From positions 1-47,027 of the forward strand of contig JAKAKI010000011.1 of the NCBI GenBank assembly GCA_021813505.1: a DNA stretch of 47,027 nt, read 5' to 3'. The position numbers were made by a program, and so were the translations under genes. This stretch comes from a bacterium (GTDB lineage: Bacteria > Zixibacteria > MSB-5A5 > WJJR01). Each line of letters opens with the position of its first letter. Positions within the stretch are counted from its first letter, which is position 1. Under the pieces are notes generated by a model. It saw nothing but the letters and a program-made list of their open reading frames with translations. It was not told the DNA's origin and searched no databases. Below are positions 46,902-47,027 of this stretch, in pieces.

Positions 46902-47027
46902 CTCGAGTTTGGCCTTTAACTAGACATTGGTGATAGGTGGTGCTGTGGGGTGTTGATTTGCCTTGACATTGGCGGGGGGTTTTGTCTAGTTATATGACTA
47001 GATCATACCAGGAGGTGATTGATGGGA
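46902..47027 (+). repeat. Right copy of 126-bp terminal inverted repeat
   Basis: This is the mirror copy of 2-127. On the plus strand it contains TTGACA (46963-46968), the dyad TCTAGT-N6-ACTAGA (46985-47002), a further TAACTAGACA half-site (46917-46926), GGAGGTGA (47011-47018) and ATG (47022-47024) followed by GGA at the window edge. The copies differ at one base, so they are probably two real loci rather than one read placed twice. Confidence 0.9.
46963..47024 (+). promoter_or_regulatory. Outward promoter, operator-like dyad, RBS and start codon at the right edge
   Basis: A perfect -35 TTGACA is followed 18 nt later by TAGTTA, or by TATATG slightly further on. The -10 region is embedded in a perfect 6-bp dyad (TCTAGT/ACTAGA), the layout of an autoregulated promoter. 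GGAGGTGA lies 3 nt before the ATG at 47022. The product continues beyond the window and cannot be named. The same arrangement exists at 5-66 on the minus strand. Confidence 0.6.

Noticed and set aside
1-47027. CRISPR arrays, tRNA and rRNA genes
   Set aside because: Read by eye on both strands; no regularly spaced 25-40 bp repeats and no tRNA T-loop/acceptor pattern found.

Overview
This looks like a metagenome-assembled contig from a GC-rich, Gram-negative bacterium, most likely of the FCB/Zixibacteria type (inference, moderate confidence). The reasons are paired dockerin-like repeats at the C-termini of secreted proteins, lipoboxes and signal peptides, a mix of small catabolic and housekeeping operons, and many families of dispersed palindromic and short tandem repeats between genes. 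The window is bounded by a 126-bp inverted repeat (2-127 and 46902-47027, one mismatch). Each copy carries an outward-facing promoter, a dyad, a strong ribosome binding site and an ATG, so both ends probably lie in copies of one multi-copy element or gene. At the left end this repeat abuts a dockerin-protein tail that has lost its 5' part.

Layout. 0.1-3 kb: dockerin remnant, split Ada alkylation-response pair (adaA, adaB), trpS. 3.3-6.3 kb: three secreted or membrane proteins of unknown function, including one built of three internal repeats and one DUF1579 protein. 6.3-10.1 kb (minus strand): a four-gene operon of ECF sigma factor, zinc-finger anti-sigma factor and two exported HEAT-repeat proteins. 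10.2-13.9 kb: DinB/YfiT-like protein, WxxGxW lipoprotein, small membrane protein, exported dienelactone hydrolase, DUF554 protein and a lipoprotein. 14.1-20.7 kb (minus): amino-acid and redox metabolism (tryptophanase, PF06089-type asparaginase, geranylgeranyl-reductase-like flavoprotein, D-2-hydroxyacid dehydrogenase, class III aminotransferase). 21.0-31.3 kb: an endonuclease V homologue lacking key metal ligands, a 1261-residue membrane/GAF/coiled-coil protein with a degenerate receiver domain, two small membrane proteins, an M23 peptidase with dockerin-like repeats, a NapH-like ferredoxin membrane protein and a pirin. 31.7-43.2 kb (minus): a tetrapyrrole operon, hemA-hemCD-hemB-hemL-[histidine kinase-response regulator]-hemE-hemN-hemY, covering glutamyl-tRNA to protoporphyrin IX, with a two-component system in the middle. 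43.5-46.9 kb: CPA2 antiporter, a second MGMT-family gene behind a leader/attenuator-like region, and an AI-2E-family transporter.

The most interesting observation is a shared motif, TGTCAT-N5-TGTCAW. These are direct repeats with an 11-bp period, the layout and core of a PhoB 'Pho box'. It occurs at five sites, all intergenic: twice upstream of hemA, once 11 bp upstream of a TATTAT -10 element of the NapH-like gene, once upstream of the asparaginase, and once upstream of the endonuclease V homologue. Simple chance predicts about 0.1 such pairs in a window of this size. Because the heme operon itself encodes an OmpR/PhoB-family response regulator and its kinase, I propose, as inference, a self-encoded regulon linking heme synthesis to Fe-S electron transfer and nitrogen/nucleic-acid functions. 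No tRNA, rRNA or CRISPR array was seen.
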